NCBI RefSeq assembly: GCF_039543645.1
Contig: NZ_BAABKD010000011.1
Location: 124,001-188,000, forward strand
Reading direction: 5' to 3'
Source: Paenalcaligenes hermetiae
Lineage (GTDB): Bacteria; Pseudomonadota; Gammaproteobacteria; Burkholderiales; Burkholderiaceae_B
Length of the DNA: 64,000 bases
In this document: in pieces, positions 43,300 through 53,393 of the stretch
Layout: every line of letters begins with the position of its first letter
How positions within the stretch are numbered: position 1 is the first letter of the stretch
Notes under the pieces: generated by a model
What the model was told of the DNA's origin: nothing
Databases searched by the model: none
The model's input: the letters and a program-made list of their open reading frames with translations, nothing else
Translations under genes and position numbers: made by a program

Positions 43300-45819
43300 G
43301 TGAGTAACTTATTCCCTAACAAGTCGGAAATTCAACCAACTATTTACGCCTACTCTGACTCTCACCCCGAGCTCGTTGGCTTATTAAAAATTGGTTACAC
43401 TATTATTGGAGCTGAGCGGCGAGTCGGACAGCAGTATCCAACATTAAGACCAGGAAATAAGCCCTATCGTATTGAATTAGAAAAGTCAGCTATGCGTGAG
43501 GATGGCACAACTTTTAGTGATCATGACGTTCATAGAGCATTGAGAGAAGCTGGTTTTAGCAACCCCAAAGGCGAATGGTTTAAGTGTTCAGTGTCAGATG
43601 TAAGATCAGCCATCATTGCAGTTCGTAATGGTGAAATCTTATCTATGACTCGTGATCAAGATTTTCCTATGAGGCCAGAGCAGAGGGAGGCTGTCGAAAA
43701 GACAGCCCGTTACTATCGTAGTTTCCAAAAAGACAACAAAGGACATGGGAATAATATTCCCCGTTTTTTGTGGAATGCAAAAATGCGATTTGGTAAGACG
43801 TTCACTGCTTATCAGCTTGCAAAAAAAATGGGGTGGAAGAGAATTCTTGTGCTTACTTTCAAACCAGCAGTGCAGAGTGCGTGGGAAGAAGACCTTAATC
43901 GTCATGTTGACTTTAAAGGTTGGCAGTTTATTAAGCGTAATGGTGACCTTACTTATGAAAAAGCAAAGAAAGATGCGCCTATTGTTTGTTTTGGATCTTT
44001 CCAAGACTATTTGGGACGAAATAAAAAAACAGGTGGAGTCAAAACACATAACGAGTGGGTTCATATAATTAATTGGGATTGTGTGATCTTTGATGAGTAT
44101 CATTATGGTGCTTGGCGTGATAAAGCCAAAGATCTATTTGAAGCAGAAGGTAGAGCAGAGGTTCAGTTTGGTGAGGGCGAGGGAATTGAGTATTTTGATC
44201 AAGATATACTTCCTATAACTACAGATCATTATTTATATTTATCTGGAACCCCATTCCGAGCTATTGCATCAGGGGAGTTTATTGAAGAGCAAATTTTCAA
44301 CTGGACTTATTCAGATGAGCAAAGAGCTAAAAAAGAATGGAAAGGTGATAACAATCCTTATACCGCCTTGCCTAAAATGGTAATGTTAACCTACCAAATA
44401 CCTGATGAAATAAGAGTTATTGCATCCCAAGGTGAGTTTAATGAGTTTGATTTAAATGAGTTTTTCGCAGCTACAGGGGAAGAGAAAGAGGCAAGGTTCA
44501 AATACCAGAATGAAGTTCAGAAATGGTTGAATCTTATACGTGGCAGTTTTAAAGAAACATTAATTAGTGATTTAAAACTGGGTGGGAAAAAACCACCAAT
44601 GCCATTCTCTGATGCAAGGTTACTAAACTTGTTATCGCATACATTTTGGTTTTTACCTACGGTGGCATCGTGCTATGCCATGCGAAATCTCTTAGAACAG
44701 CCACAAAATAAGTTCTATCATGACTATAAGATTATTGTAGCGGCTGGCAATAAAGCAGGTATTGGTGCCGCAGCGTTACCTCCAGTTGAAGAGGCCATGG
44801 GTAATCCGTTAAAGAGTAAAACAATCACGTTGTCTTGCGGTAAATTGACTACAGGGGTAACTGTAAAGCCTTGGACTGGCATTTTAATGCTACGTAACTC
44901 ATCGAGCCCTGAGACTTATTTTCAAGCTGCTTTTCGAGTTCAGTCTCCCTGGACAGTCAAGAACCCTGATGGGGTCAGCCCAAATAAAGAAGAGGTTATA
45001 AAAAAAGTCTGTTACGTTTTTGACTTTGCTCCTGATCGAGCATTGAAACAGATAGCTGATTACAGTTGTCGTTTAAATGTTGATGAGACCAGCCCAGAAC
45101 AAAAGGTAGCAGAGTTTGTTAGCTTCTTACCTGTTCTTGCTTATGATGGAAGCAGTATGAAGCAAATTAGTGCAAGTGAAATATTGGATATTGCTACTAG
45201 CGGTACTAGTGCTTCTTTGCTTGCTAGGAGGTGGGAAAGCGCTCTGCTGGTTAACGTTGATAATGAAACCTTATCTCGTTTAATGGCTAATGAAAAAGCT
45301 ATGGCTGCGCTAATGAATATTGAAGGCTTTAGGGGGCTAAATCAAGACATTGAAATGATTATCAATAAGTCCGAAGCAGTAAAAAAAGCAAAGCGTGATA
45401 AAAATGATGATGAAATGACTTCTAAAGAAAAAAAGGAAATTTCTAAAGAGGAAAGAGAATACAAGAGCTTGCGTAAAAAAGTACAAGAAAAGCTAATTAA
45501 GTTTGCAACAAGAATACCTATTTTTATGTACCTTACTGATTATAGAGAACGCACGTTAAAAGATGTTATTACTCAGTTAGAGCCTGGTTTATTTAAACGT
45601 GTTACTGGGCTTACACAGGCTGACTTTGAGTTACTTGTGAGTTTAAATGTTTTTAACAGTGGACTTATGAATGATGCTATCTATAAGTTCAAACGTTATG
45701 AAGACTCAAGTTTAAATTACATGGGAATAGATAGGCATGAGGGTGAGGAGATTGGTTTATGGGATACGACCCTTACAGCTGCTGAAGCAGGAGCAATATA
45801 TGAAAATGTTTCACCTTGA
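43300..45819 (+). CDS. GIY-YIG (T5orf172-like) nuclease fused to DEAD-type helicase
   Basis: An 839-residue restriction effector beginning with GTG at 43300 behind GGAGG. Residues about 13-105 look like a T5orf172/MUG113 GIY-YIG variant: TIYAYSDS, LLKIGYT, then R-rich and E91 in GEWFKC. A superfamily 2 helicase follows: Walker A NAKMRFGKTFTAYQLA (160-167), CVIFDEYHYG (DEYH 265-268), YLYLSGTPFRA, and SSPETYFQAAFRVQSPW as motif VI. The C-terminal 250 residues are lysine-rich and helical. With the two upstream genes it forms a restriction-modification system. Confidence 0.85.
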   Translation: MSNLFPNKSEIQPTIYAYSDSHPELVGLLKIGYTIIGAERRVGQQYPTLRPGNKPYRIELEKSAMREDGTTFSDHDVHRALREAGFSNPKGEWFKCSVSDVRSAIIAVRNGEILSMTRDQDFPMRPEQREAVEKTARYYRSFQKDNKGHGNNIPRFLWNAKMRFGKTFTAYQLAKKMGWKRILVLTFKPAVQSAWEEDLNRHVDFKGWQFIKRNGDLTYEKAKKDAPIVCFGSFQDYLGRNKKTGGVKTHNEWVHIINWDCVIFDEYHYGAWRDKAKDLFEAEGRAEVQFGEGEGIEYFDQDILPITTDHYLYLSGTPFRAIASGEFIEEQIFNWTYSDEQRAKKEWKGDNNPYTALPKMVMLTYQIPDEIRVIASQGEFNEFDLNEFFAATGEEKEARFKYQNEVQKWLNLIRGSFKETLISDLKLGGKKPPMPFSDARLLNLLSHTFWFLPTVASCYAMRNLLEQPQNKFYHDYKIIVAAGNKAGIGAAALPPVEEAMGNPLKSKTITLSCGKLTTGVTVKPWTGILMLRNSSSPETYFQAAFRVQSPWTVKNPDGVSPNKEEVIKKVCYVFDFAPDRALKQIADYSCRLNVDETSPEQKVAEFVSFLPVLAYDGSSMKQISASEILDIATSGTSASLLARRWESALLVNVDNETLSRLMANEKAMAALMNIEGFRGLNQDIEMIINKSEAVKKAKRDKNDDEMTSKEKKEISKEEREYKSLRKKVQEKLIKFATRIPIFMYLTDYRERTLKDVITQLEPGLFKRVTGLTQADFELLVSLNVFNSGLMNDAIYKFKRYEDSSLNYMGIDRHEGEEIGLWDTTLTAAEAGAIYENVSP

Positions 45820-45915
45820 GTTTTTAAAGGGCTCCCGAACCATATAACATAATAAGAATGCTTTTTATAAAAATTAAGAGGGGGATGTGGGCTACGTGTA
45901 TACAGCTTAGCCAAC

Positions 45916-46275
45916 TCAAATCATTGAAGTGATTGATAAAATGACACAAGGCATGTCCGAGCCTATTCTTTGTAAATCTTTAGGATAAACAGGGGCTTGG
46001 ATGATAGTGCCTCTAAACAGCTCCTCAAAGCCAATTGTTTTGTGTTTGTTGCCAAGTAACAGCACAGCAAAGACCTCATGCTCATAGTCTTGTAGTAAGT
46101 TTTGCAAATAGGTTTGAACGGCTTGAGGACTGCTGATGCGGCGGCCTTTCGTTAGGCGCTTTCTAGTGAGCTGGTTTGCCATCGTTAATATATCCGCTTC
46201 CGAAAGTACGTTGGACTCCATTAGGTACAGGCCAGACTTGGGGCAGGTTTTCATTTTGTGATAACGAATGATCAT
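45916..46275 (-). pseudogene. Truncated RadC-like (JAB domain) protein
   Basis: The frame shows VLSEADILTMANQLTRKRLTKG, SSPQAVQTYLQNLL and HEVFAVLLLGNKHKTIGFEELFRGTIIQAPVYPKDLQRI, which is the RadC/JAB core up to the strand before the metal site. The expected HNHPSG metal-binding motif is missing; the frame ends in unrelated PCVILSITSMI. RadC-like genes are frequent cargo of integrative conjugative elements. Part of the relic that includes the next two genes. Confidence 0.75.
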
Positions 46276-46354
46276 TTCCTTTAGACGTTAAAAACGCCAC
46301 CTGTTAGGGTGGCGTTTATGTTGTTTGGTTATGTAGGGGCTAAGCTGTCGCACG

Positions 46355-47042
46355 TTATTCTAGCTTCTCAGCGAAGGTCGTGGATTGGGTAGGCTGGGCT
46401 TGTGTGTGGGCTTCAGGGTAAAACTCTTCGATAACCTCTAAGGCCTCGTCCTCATTGTCCTCAAAAGCCCCATTGGCAAAGCCTTGTCTTGCTGCTTTAT
46501 CTAAAGCCGCTTGGTCGTAACCCGACTGGAGACGCTGTTGATGTAATACTCGGGCTTGTTGAATGGCTTCCCCTAGGCTTAGTCTTTCCCGCAGGGTCAT
46601 GTCCACGTAGTAGATGGCAGACCTAAAGCTTTGCGTCGTGCTCTTGCCTCGTAGCTTGAGCTCTAAGGGCATACTAGGCTAAAAAGCCTCCAGATACCGC
46701 ATGGTAATAGTGCAGTCGTGCTGCAAGGGTACGGATACTGTTAAAACCCGTTGTTCTAAAGATAAAGGTACCCAGTTCATCGTCTTGGTCAATGACCACA
46801 TTTAAGCGTCCGTAGGGCTTACAGTAACCGCTTTGCCCAAACTCACATTGGTCTGGAGCAGGGCAGACCAAGGACTGCATGCCGTCTTGTGTGACACGTT
46901 TACAGACCTCACCATTACCCATGCAAAGCGGTCGGCCTGATGTGCGGTCAAACAGGCTGTATTCGGCTCGTAGGTTAAGGTCTGGCTCGTTAAATAGCCG
47001 GCGAACAGGAATGGAGCGTAGTTTGTCATCCCCCTTGCGCAA
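46355..47042 (-). pseudogene. Frameshifted recombination-directionality/metal-binding-type protein of an integrative element
   Basis: Two adjacent frames form one protein. 47042-46674 reads NGEVCKRVTQDGMQSLVCPAPDQCEFG, CKPYGRLNVVIDQDDELGTFIFRTTGFNSIRTLAARL and YHAVSGGFLA then stop; 46672-46355 continues MPLELKLRGKSTTQSFRSAIYYVDMTL. Deleting one A in GCCTAGTATG restores the expected FLACMPLEL. Four cysteines suggest metal binding. I recognise this as a protein of integrative conjugative elements often labelled hydrolase or metal-binding, or RDF-like. The 5' end also seems truncated. Confidence 0.7.
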
Positions 47043-47085
47043 GGCACTATCTAGGGGGTGAGGTGTCCAACTGATGGTTTTGAGC

Positions 47086-48205
47086 CTACTTTTGGTATGG
47101 AGCTGTTATCAACAGTAGACTGGCTCTTGTACAAAGAACACGTTGCCCATGACGAAGACTCATTACTACAGTGTGTACAGAATTGGCCTGCACAGTAAAA
47201 TACGCTATATTCCACATTTTATTTTCAGTCTGAACAGCTCTGCCGGGTTCTCTACCGAATAGCTTGGCGATGGCTCGGTTTAAGGTGTCTTTACCCATGT
47301 GAGGCATTTTGCTTGAGCGCCTATTAGGGAAGATATAATTAAATCCTAAAGAACGTACCTTTAACTCATTCAGCCATTGAACAGCCAATTCGGGTAGGGG
47401 AATATCAATGGCTACTCCTGACTTACTGCGCTCACTGGGCAAATACCACGTTTTTGTCTTTGGATTAAATTCACTCCACGTCGCTTCAGTTAGCTCACCT
47501 TTGCGAACGCTTAGTAGCACCAATAACGCACAGGCTAAATAGTTATCACGTGTGAAGCTGTCTGACTCCTCTCTGAGTTTTATAAAAACTTGTGTAAGTT
47601 CTTTAAAGTTAAGTGCTCGGTCTCTGCTTTTTTCCACGTCGCCCGCATCGTCTACTGAAAAAACAAAAGCAGGGTTATGAACTATCAGCTCTAACTTAAT
47701 GGCATGGTTAAACAGCTGTTTGCAGTAGAGTAGGGCATCATTAGCTACCGTAGGTCTATTGCTTTCCACAATGTTTTGCAATATCTGCTTTATGTCTCGC
47801 CCGGTGATATTGGATGGCTGCATCTCTCTAATAACAGAAGCGATGTCTTGCATGCACACCCGCTGTGGGATCTGGTGATGCTTTAAGCGTTTGATATTTC
47901 CCTCATGCCAATCTGCAAACAGCTCGTCAATCGTATGAATAGAAGCATATTCCGCTTGTTTTTTTGCAATCAGCGGATCAAGACCTTTACGCAACTGTTT
48001 CTTTTTTAAAGCGGCCTCAACACGAGCATCGGCTAAAGATAAGTCATCCACTGGGGCCAGCGTCATTTGTTTACGCTTTGAGTGTGCGGTGTAGCGCAGT
48101 GACCAATAGGCTCGTCCCCGCTTAGGTACAACTAAATACAGCCCATTAGCTACCCGCCTCACCTTTTACCTTTGCTGCAACCAGCTTGCTCGTCAGTTTA
48201 GTCAT
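47086..48205 (-). pseudogene. Damaged tyrosine-recombinase integrase (DUF4102 type)
   Basis: Open frame 48162-47086 shows the N-terminal arm domain (GRAYWSLRYTAHSKRKQMTLAP, LSLADARVEA), the core-binding domain, and catalytic Arg I in LSVRKGELTEATW. After NIAYFTV, where relatives have HDLRRT, an unrelated tail begins, so the H-x-x-R and the nucleophilic Tyr are absent. The true start seems to be ATG at 48205 behind GGAGGG, but a frameshift near 48165 separates it from the rest. It sits at the edge of the relic against yicC. Not functional as integrase. Confidence 0.8.
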
Positions 48206-48262
48206 TTCTACCCTCCAAAAATGTACTCACCACTTTTTACCTTCGGTAGAGCCCCTTAACCC

Positions 48263-49192
48263 TCACTCAATATTCTGCGCCTGTTCACGTAGTTGTTCAA
48301 TCAGCAGTTTTAATTCAATCGCAGCGCGGGTGACTTCGATGGAGCCGGCTTTAGAACCTAAGGTGTTGGCTTCGCGATTCATTTCTTGGAATAAAAAGTC
48401 TAAACGTTTGCCGATGCTACCACGACGGGTTTTGTTGGTGCTGGCGGTGGCGGTTGGTTGGCTTTTTAAAATCACATATAACTCTTGTATATGGGAACGT
48501 AGGCGGGTTAGTTCTTCTTCTACGTCTACGCGCAAGCCAAATAGTGCGGATTCTTGTGCGACGCGTGCAGACAGCTCTTCGCCGCTAATTTGTGCAAAGC
48601 CATCTGGGCTTACCCCTGTGAGTGCTTCGTGTAAACGGTCTGCAATCTTTTGTTGTTGTTCGCGCAAAATATCCGGTAAATGTTGCTCTACGACTTGAAC
48701 ATGTTCGCTCATTTGCTCGGCAAGCTGTTGCATGGCTTCGGCCAAGCGTTGTCCCTCGCGTGCTTTGGCAGCTTGAAAATCATGCAAAGCGCTCTCTAGA
48801 CAACGCAAGATTATCGGTAGCCAGACTTCGTGATCGAGCCCTTGCTCTTGATGATGGAGTGCGATGACTTCACTAAGACGTGGGGCAGGGATATCAGGGA
48901 TAATGTTACGCGCCGCTTGCAGCTGGGCGGCTAATTGCGCAAGTAGCTCTGGGTGCAATTGATTTTGCTCTGCATTAAAAGCACGCTGAAACTGAACTCG
49001 GATTTCTACTTTACCGCGTTGCAAGGTTTGGGTTAACTGTTCTCTGATAGCGGCTTCGCTAAAACGAAGCTCTTCGGGTAGGCGCAGATGTAAATCTAAA
49101 AAGCGATTGTTCACGCTACGAATATCAATGCTTAGGGTGCCAAACTCAAACTCCGTGCGGGCATTAGCAAAAGCGGTCATGCTGCGAATCAT
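48263..49192 (-). CDS. yicC: YicC-family endoribonuclease
   Basis: A 309-residue YicC/YloC family RNase. It starts MIRSMTAFANARTEFEFGTLSIDIRSVNNRFLDLHLRLPEELR, the highly conserved N-terminal stretch, and ends with GSIGKRLDFLFQEMNREANTLGSKAGSIEVTRAAIELKLLIEQLREQAQNIE. An upstream in-frame start at 49246 is possible, but ATG at 49192 fits the family N-terminus and has AGAGG ahead of it. It is divergent from rph, the usual arrangement. Confidence 0.94.
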   Translation of the reverse strand: MIRSMTAFANARTEFEFGTLSIDIRSVNNRFLDLHLRLPEELRFSEAAIREQLTQTLQRGKVEIRVQFQRAFNAEQNQLHPELLAQLAAQLQAARNIIPDIPAPRLSEVIALHHQEQGLDHEVWLPIILRCLESALHDFQAAKAREGQRLAEAMQQLAEQMSEHVQVVEQHLPDILREQQQKIADRLHEALTGVSPDGFAQISGEELSARVAQESALFGLRVDVEEELTRLRSHIQELYVILKSQPTATASTNKTRRGSIGKRLDFLFQEMNREANTLGSKAGSIEVTRAAIELKLLIEQLREQAQNIE

Positions 49193-49279
49193 AGTTATCC
49201 TCTCATCAAAAGCTAAAGATCTATTGTAGGCGAGAGCGTGGCTCATAGTACACTAGAGCCTTTAGAATAAGGAAAGACT

Positions 49280-50014
49280 ATGTTGCGAAGTGATCATCGA
49301 GACAGCAAAACATTGCGTTCAGTGCAGATAGAAGCCGGTTTTAGTCAATATGCAGAGGGCTCTGTATTGATTAAAATGGGTAATACCCATGTATTGTGTA
49401 ATGCAAGCATTCTAGAAAAAGTGCCTCCTTTTCTTAAAGACAGAGCCCAGGGTTGGGTTACCGCCGAATATGGTATGTTGCCACGCGCAACCCATACGCG
49501 CTCTGACCGCGAAGCCGCCCGTGGTAAACAAACTGGGCGTACTCAAGAAATCCAGCGTCTTATTGGGCGTAGCTTGCGTGCGGTATTTGATTTAGCAGCT
49601 TTAGGCGAGCGCACCATACATATTGATTGTGATGTACTGCAAGCCGATGGTGGTACGCGGTGCGCTAGTATTACAGGGGCGTGGATTGCGGCGGCTTTAG
49701 CAGTCAATCATTTATTAGAAAATGATGTGATTGATACTAATCCACTAAAAGACCATGTGGCTGCGGTTTCAGTAGGGATGAAAGATGGCAATGCGCTACT
49801 GGATCTAAACTACGAAGAAGACTCTAGCTGTGATGCCGATGTCAATATTGTGATGAATGGGGCGATGCAGTTTGTAGAGATTCAAGGCACTTCCGAGGGG
49901 CGGTGTTTTGATCGTAGCGAACTGAATGTGTTGTTAGATTATGCTCAGCACGGGATTACAGAGCTGATTGCTTTACAAAAACAAGCATTAGCGGATCAAG
50001 GTATCCACTACTAA
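49280..50014 (+). CDS. rph: Ribonuclease PH
   Basis: A 244-residue phosphorolytic 3'-5' exoribonuclease that trims tRNA 3' ends. Motifs: LRSVQIEAGFSQYAEGSVLIKMGNTHVLCNAS, GWVTAEYGMLPRATHTRSDREAARGKQTGRTQEIQRLIGRSLR (phosphate-binding arginines) and CDVLQADGGTRCASITGAW. AAGGAAAG precedes the ATG. rdgB follows 10 bases on, and hemW after that, forming one operon. Confidence 0.97.
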   Translation: MLRSDHRDSKTLRSVQIEAGFSQYAEGSVLIKMGNTHVLCNASILEKVPPFLKDRAQGWVTAEYGMLPRATHTRSDREAARGKQTGRTQEIQRLIGRSLRAVFDLAALGERTIHIDCDVLQADGGTRCASITGAWIAAALAVNHLLENDVIDTNPLKDHVAAVSVGMKDGNALLDLNYEEDSSCDADVNIVMNGAMQFVEIQGTSEGRCFDRSELNVLLDYAQHGITELIALQKQALADQGIHY

Positions 50015-50024
50015 CGAGGAAAAC

Positions 50025-50633
50025 ATGCAAACAAAAAAAATCGTGTTGGCGTCAAACAACCCCGGCAAACTTAAGGAGTTTCAGGCGTTATTTGAGCCCT
50101 TGTCGCTTCACGTCATACCGCAAGGGCAGTTAGGTGTCAGCGAAGCCGATGAGCCCTATGGCACTTTTTTAGAAAATGCACTGACTAAAGCGCGTCACGC
50201 GAGTGCTATTACCGGTATGCCAGCTGTGGCCGATGATTCAGGGTTGTGTGTCATCGCGCTGGACGGCGCCCCCGGCGTTTATTCAGCACGCTATGCGCAG
50301 CTACATGAGGCAGGTAAGGGGGATGCGGATAATAACCGTCTGTTATTAGCGCGTATGCAGAATCAAACCCAACGTAAAGCCTGTTTTGTTTCTGTCTTGG
50401 TGTATGTGAATCATCCTGAAGACCCGCGGCCCATTGTTGCCGAAGGAGTCTGGTGGGGTGAGATCGCAGATCAGCCCATAGGGGATAACGGTTTTGGCTA
50501 TGATCCCGTTTTTTATGTGCCAGATTTAGATTGCACAGCAGCACAGTTATCAGCAGAGCAAAAAAATCATTTTAGTCATCGCGCTCAAGCCTTAAAAATT
50601 CTAGCACAACGTTTAGCTGAACTGCATAACTAA
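50025..50633 (+). CDS. rdgB: XTP/dITP diphosphatase
   Basis: A 202-residue RdgB/HAM1 enzyme that removes non-canonical purine triphosphates from the nucleotide pool. Seen: LASNNPGKLKEFQALF at the N-terminus, the GTFLENALTKARHA and ADDSGLCVIALDGAPGVYSARYA active-site segments, and GDNGFGYDPVF with the closing SHRAQAL. Its stop overlaps the hemW ATG by one base. Confidence 0.96.
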   Translation: MQTKKIVLASNNPGKLKEFQALFEPLSLHVIPQGQLGVSEADEPYGTFLENALTKARHASAITGMPAVADDSGLCVIALDGAPGVYSARYAQLHEAGKGDADNNRLLLARMQNQTQRKACFVSVLVYVNHPEDPRPIVAEGVWWGEIADQPIGDNGFGYDPVFYVPDLDCTAAQLSAEQKNHFSHRAQALKILAQRLAELHN

Positions 50634-51841
50634 TGGATACTCTACCTGTAGTACGAATACGGCCACAGGCGCAAGCCGAGAGCTCGTTATTAAATAGTTT
50701 GCCTCCCTTGGCATTATATGTGCATGTGCCTTGGTGTGTGCGTAAATGTCCATATTGTGATTTTAACTCTCATCAGGCTCCAGATACGATTCCAGAAGCA
50801 GATTATCTGCGCGCGCTACAGGCGGATTTAGAACAGGCCCTGCCATTAGTGTGGGGTCGGTCCATCGTGTCTGTTTTTATTGGGGGGGGAACGCCTAGCT
50901 TATTAAGTGCTGCTGCAGTGGATGAGTTAATCAGTTTAATTCGTGCTTATTTGCCGCTGCAACCTTATGCCGAGATTACCCTCGAAGCCAATCCAGGCAC
51001 AGCAGAGGCGGCTAAATTTGCTGCATATGGTCGTAGCGGTGTGAATCGCTTGTCTTTAGGAATTCAGAGCTTTAATGATCGGGCTTTGGTTGCTTTGGGC
51101 CGTGTTCATGATGCCCAACAAGCCAAAGCCGCGATAGGCTTTGCACTGGATGCGGTAGAGCGGGTAAATTTAGATGTGATGTATGCGCTACCACAGCAGC
51201 GAGTAGAAGAAGCGCTACTGGATATAAACACAGCTCTTTCTTTTAATACCTCGCACTTATCGCTATATCACCTGACTTTAGAGCCGAATACGGTGTTTGC
51301 TAAATACCCCCCGCCATTGCCCTCCGATGATGAAAGCGCAGCGATGCAAGATGCGTTAATCGAATTAACTGCTGAGCAGGGTTATGAGCACTATGAGGTC
51401 TCTGCTTATGCCCAAGCTGGCCACCAAGCGGTACATAATACTAACTATTGGGAATTTGGTGATTATTTAGGTATCGGGCCAGGTGCGCACAGCAAGTTAT
51501 CTTTTCATGATCGTATTGTGCGTCAGGCGCGGGTACGCAATCCGCAGCGATGGATGGATCAAGCCACCGCTCGGGATGGTAGCCATTTGGCCGAGGACAG
51601 AACGGTGGATGCACAGGATTTACCCTTCGAGTTTATGTTAAATGCCTTACGTTTGCGTCATGGTGTGCCGGCTACGTATTTTGAGGAGCGTACGGGTCAG
51701 CCTTTAACCACCATTTTGCCTACGATTCGTCAAGCCATTGCCAAAGGGTTACTAGACCCTCATCCCACCCGTATCCAAGCCTCTGCATTAGGCTGGCGCT
51801 TTTTAAATGATTTACAAGAAATGTTCCTCGAGGTGGGCTAA
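50633..51841 (+). CDS. hemW: Radical SAM heme chaperone HemW
   Basis: A 402-residue radical SAM protein. The 4Fe-4S binding motif is VPWCVRKCPYCDFNSH (CxxxCxxC), followed by FIGGGTPSLLS, LEANPGTAE and LGIQSFNDRALVALGRVHD. The first Cys motif lacks the extra Cys of HemN, and the total is shorter than HemN, so HemW (a heme-trafficking chaperone) is preferred to oxygen-independent coproporphyrinogen oxidase. It has a HemN C-terminal domain. Last gene of rph-rdgB-hemW. Confidence 0.92.
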   Translation: MDTLPVVRIRPQAQAESSLLNSLPPLALYVHVPWCVRKCPYCDFNSHQAPDTIPEADYLRALQADLEQALPLVWGRSIVSVFIGGGTPSLLSAAAVDELISLIRAYLPLQPYAEITLEANPGTAEAAKFAAYGRSGVNRLSLGIQSFNDRALVALGRVHDAQQAKAAIGFALDAVERVNLDVMYALPQQRVEEALLDINTALSFNTSHLSLYHLTLEPNTVFAKYPPPLPSDDESAAMQDALIELTAEQGYEHYEVSAYAQAGHQAVHNTNYWEFGDYLGIGPGAHSKLSFHDRIVRQARVRNPQRWMDQATARDGSHLAEDRTVDAQDLPFEFMLNALRLRHGVPATYFEERTGQPLTTILPTIRQAIAKGLLDPHPTRIQASALGWRFLNDLQEMFLEVG

Positions 51842-51954
51842 CAATTTTTGATGTTTTTAACGAAAAAATGCCCGAACTCACAACAGAATGCTTTAAGATA
51901 CTAAATGGGCCATGTCGTAAAAGCCCTTTATTTGCTAATTGATTTGGAGCCTTC

Positions 51955-53370
51955 ATGTCTACCGCCGATGATATCCTAACCCGGATTACTGAAAACGATA
52001 TTGCCTTTGTGGACCTTCGTTTTACGGATACTTTAGGACGAGAACATCATTTAACTATTCCTGCAACGCGTTTTGACGAAGATCTGATCGAAAGTGGCGT
52101 GGCTTTTGATGGGTCGTCCATGCCGGGCTGGAAAGGGATTGAAGCATCCGATATGTTGTTGATGCCCGACTTAGATACTGTGCGCTTTGACCCTTTTCGT
52201 GAAGAGCCCACATTGGTTCTAAGCTGTGATGTGGTTGACCCGGCGGATTTAAATGGGTATGACCGTGACCCTCGCTCCATTGCTAAACGCGCCGAGGTTT
52301 ACCTGCAAGCAACCGGTATTGGCGATACAGCCTTTTTTGGTCCAGAGCCTGAGTTTTTTATTTTTGATGGGGTACGTTGGGATGATCAGCCCTCGGGTTC
52401 CTTTGTAAAAATTGATTCCGATACCGCTCAGTGGGCATCTGGTATCGATCACCCTAATCGTAATAACTCCGGCTACAGAGCTCGTCATCAGGGTGGGTAT
52501 TCTCCTGTACCGCCAGTGGATCATCATCATGATATTCGCTCAGAAATGTGCTTATTACTGGAACAACAAGGGGTTCCAGTGGAAATTCATCATTCCGAGG
52601 TCGGGGCGTCAGGGCAGGTTGAAATCGGTACACGATTCTCTACGCTCGTAAAACGAGCAGATTGGAACCAAATCTTGAAATACACTGTGCATAATGTGGC
52701 GCACGTGTATGGAAAAACGGCGACGTTTATGCCTAAACCTGTACTGGGTGACAGTGGTTCTGGCATGCATGTACACCAGTCGATCTGGAAAGACGGTGTT
52801 AATATTTTTGCAGGTGACGGGTATGGCGGGCTTTCAGAAACGGCGCTCTATTATATTGGTGGTATCATCCATCATGCTCGTGCTTTAAACGCCATTACTA
52901 ACCCTACCACTAACTCCTATAAGCGCTTGGTTCCCCATTACGAGGCACCGGTTAAGCTAGCTTACTCTGCGCGTAATCGTTCTGCCTCGATTCGTATTCC
53001 TTACGTTAGCAATCCCAAAGCACGGCGCGTAGAAGCCCGCTTCCCCGATCCTATGGCTAACCCTTATCTTGCTTTCGCGGCACTGTTAATGGCGGGTTTG
53101 GATGGTATTCAAAATAAGATTCACCCTGGAGACGCCGCAGATAAAAACTTATACGATTTACCTCCCGAAGAGGACGCAAAAATCCCAGCCGTTTGCCATT
53201 CTTTAGAAGAGGCTCTGGAGCACTTGGATAAAGATCGCGAATTTTTAACACGTGGTGGTGTGTTTAGCAATGAAATGATCGATGCTTATATCGACCTGAA
53301 AAGGCAAGAAGTCACCCGTATGCGTATGACTCCCCATCCTATTGAGTTCGATATGTACTACACGCTATAG
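51955..53370 (+). CDS. glnA: Glutamine synthetase, type I
   Basis: A 471-residue dodecameric enzyme that makes glutamine from glutamate, ammonia and ATP. Signatures: FDGSSMPGWKGIEASDMLLMPD, GPEPEFFIFD, the ATP/metal site KPVLGDSGSGMHVHQSIW, NPTTNSYKRLVPHYEAP, and the adenylylation tyrosine in DKNLYDLPPEE (about residue 398), so GlnE-type control is expected. GGAG lies 8 bases upstream of the ATG. The N-terminal residues TADDILTRITENDIAFVDLRFTD are normal. Confidence 0.97.
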   Translation: MSTADDILTRITENDIAFVDLRFTDTLGREHHLTIPATRFDEDLIESGVAFDGSSMPGWKGIEASDMLLMPDLDTVRFDPFREEPTLVLSCDVVDPADLNGYDRDPRSIAKRAEVYLQATGIGDTAFFGPEPEFFIFDGVRWDDQPSGSFVKIDSDTAQWASGIDHPNRNNSGYRARHQGGYSPVPPVDHHHDIRSEMCLLLEQQGVPVEIHHSEVGASGQVEIGTRFSTLVKRADWNQILKYTVHNVAHVYGKTATFMPKPVLGDSGSGMHVHQSIWKDGVNIFAGDGYGGLSETALYYIGGIIHHARALNAITNPTTNSYKRLVPHYEAPVKLAYSARNRSASIRIPYVSNPKARRVEARFPDPMANPYLAFAALLMAGLDGIQNKIHPGDAADKNLYDLPPEEDAKIPAVCHSLEEALEHLDKDREFLTRGGVFSNEMIDAYIDLKRQEVTRMRMTPHPIEFDMYYTL

Positions 53371-53393
53371 ATTGCTACTCTACATTTAAAGTT

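Noticed and set aside
47043..47085. Possible insertion-sequence end at the integrase 3' junction
   Set aside because: The tail fused to the integrase frame is not recognisable as a transposase, and no inverted repeat was found, so only a deletion junction can be stated.
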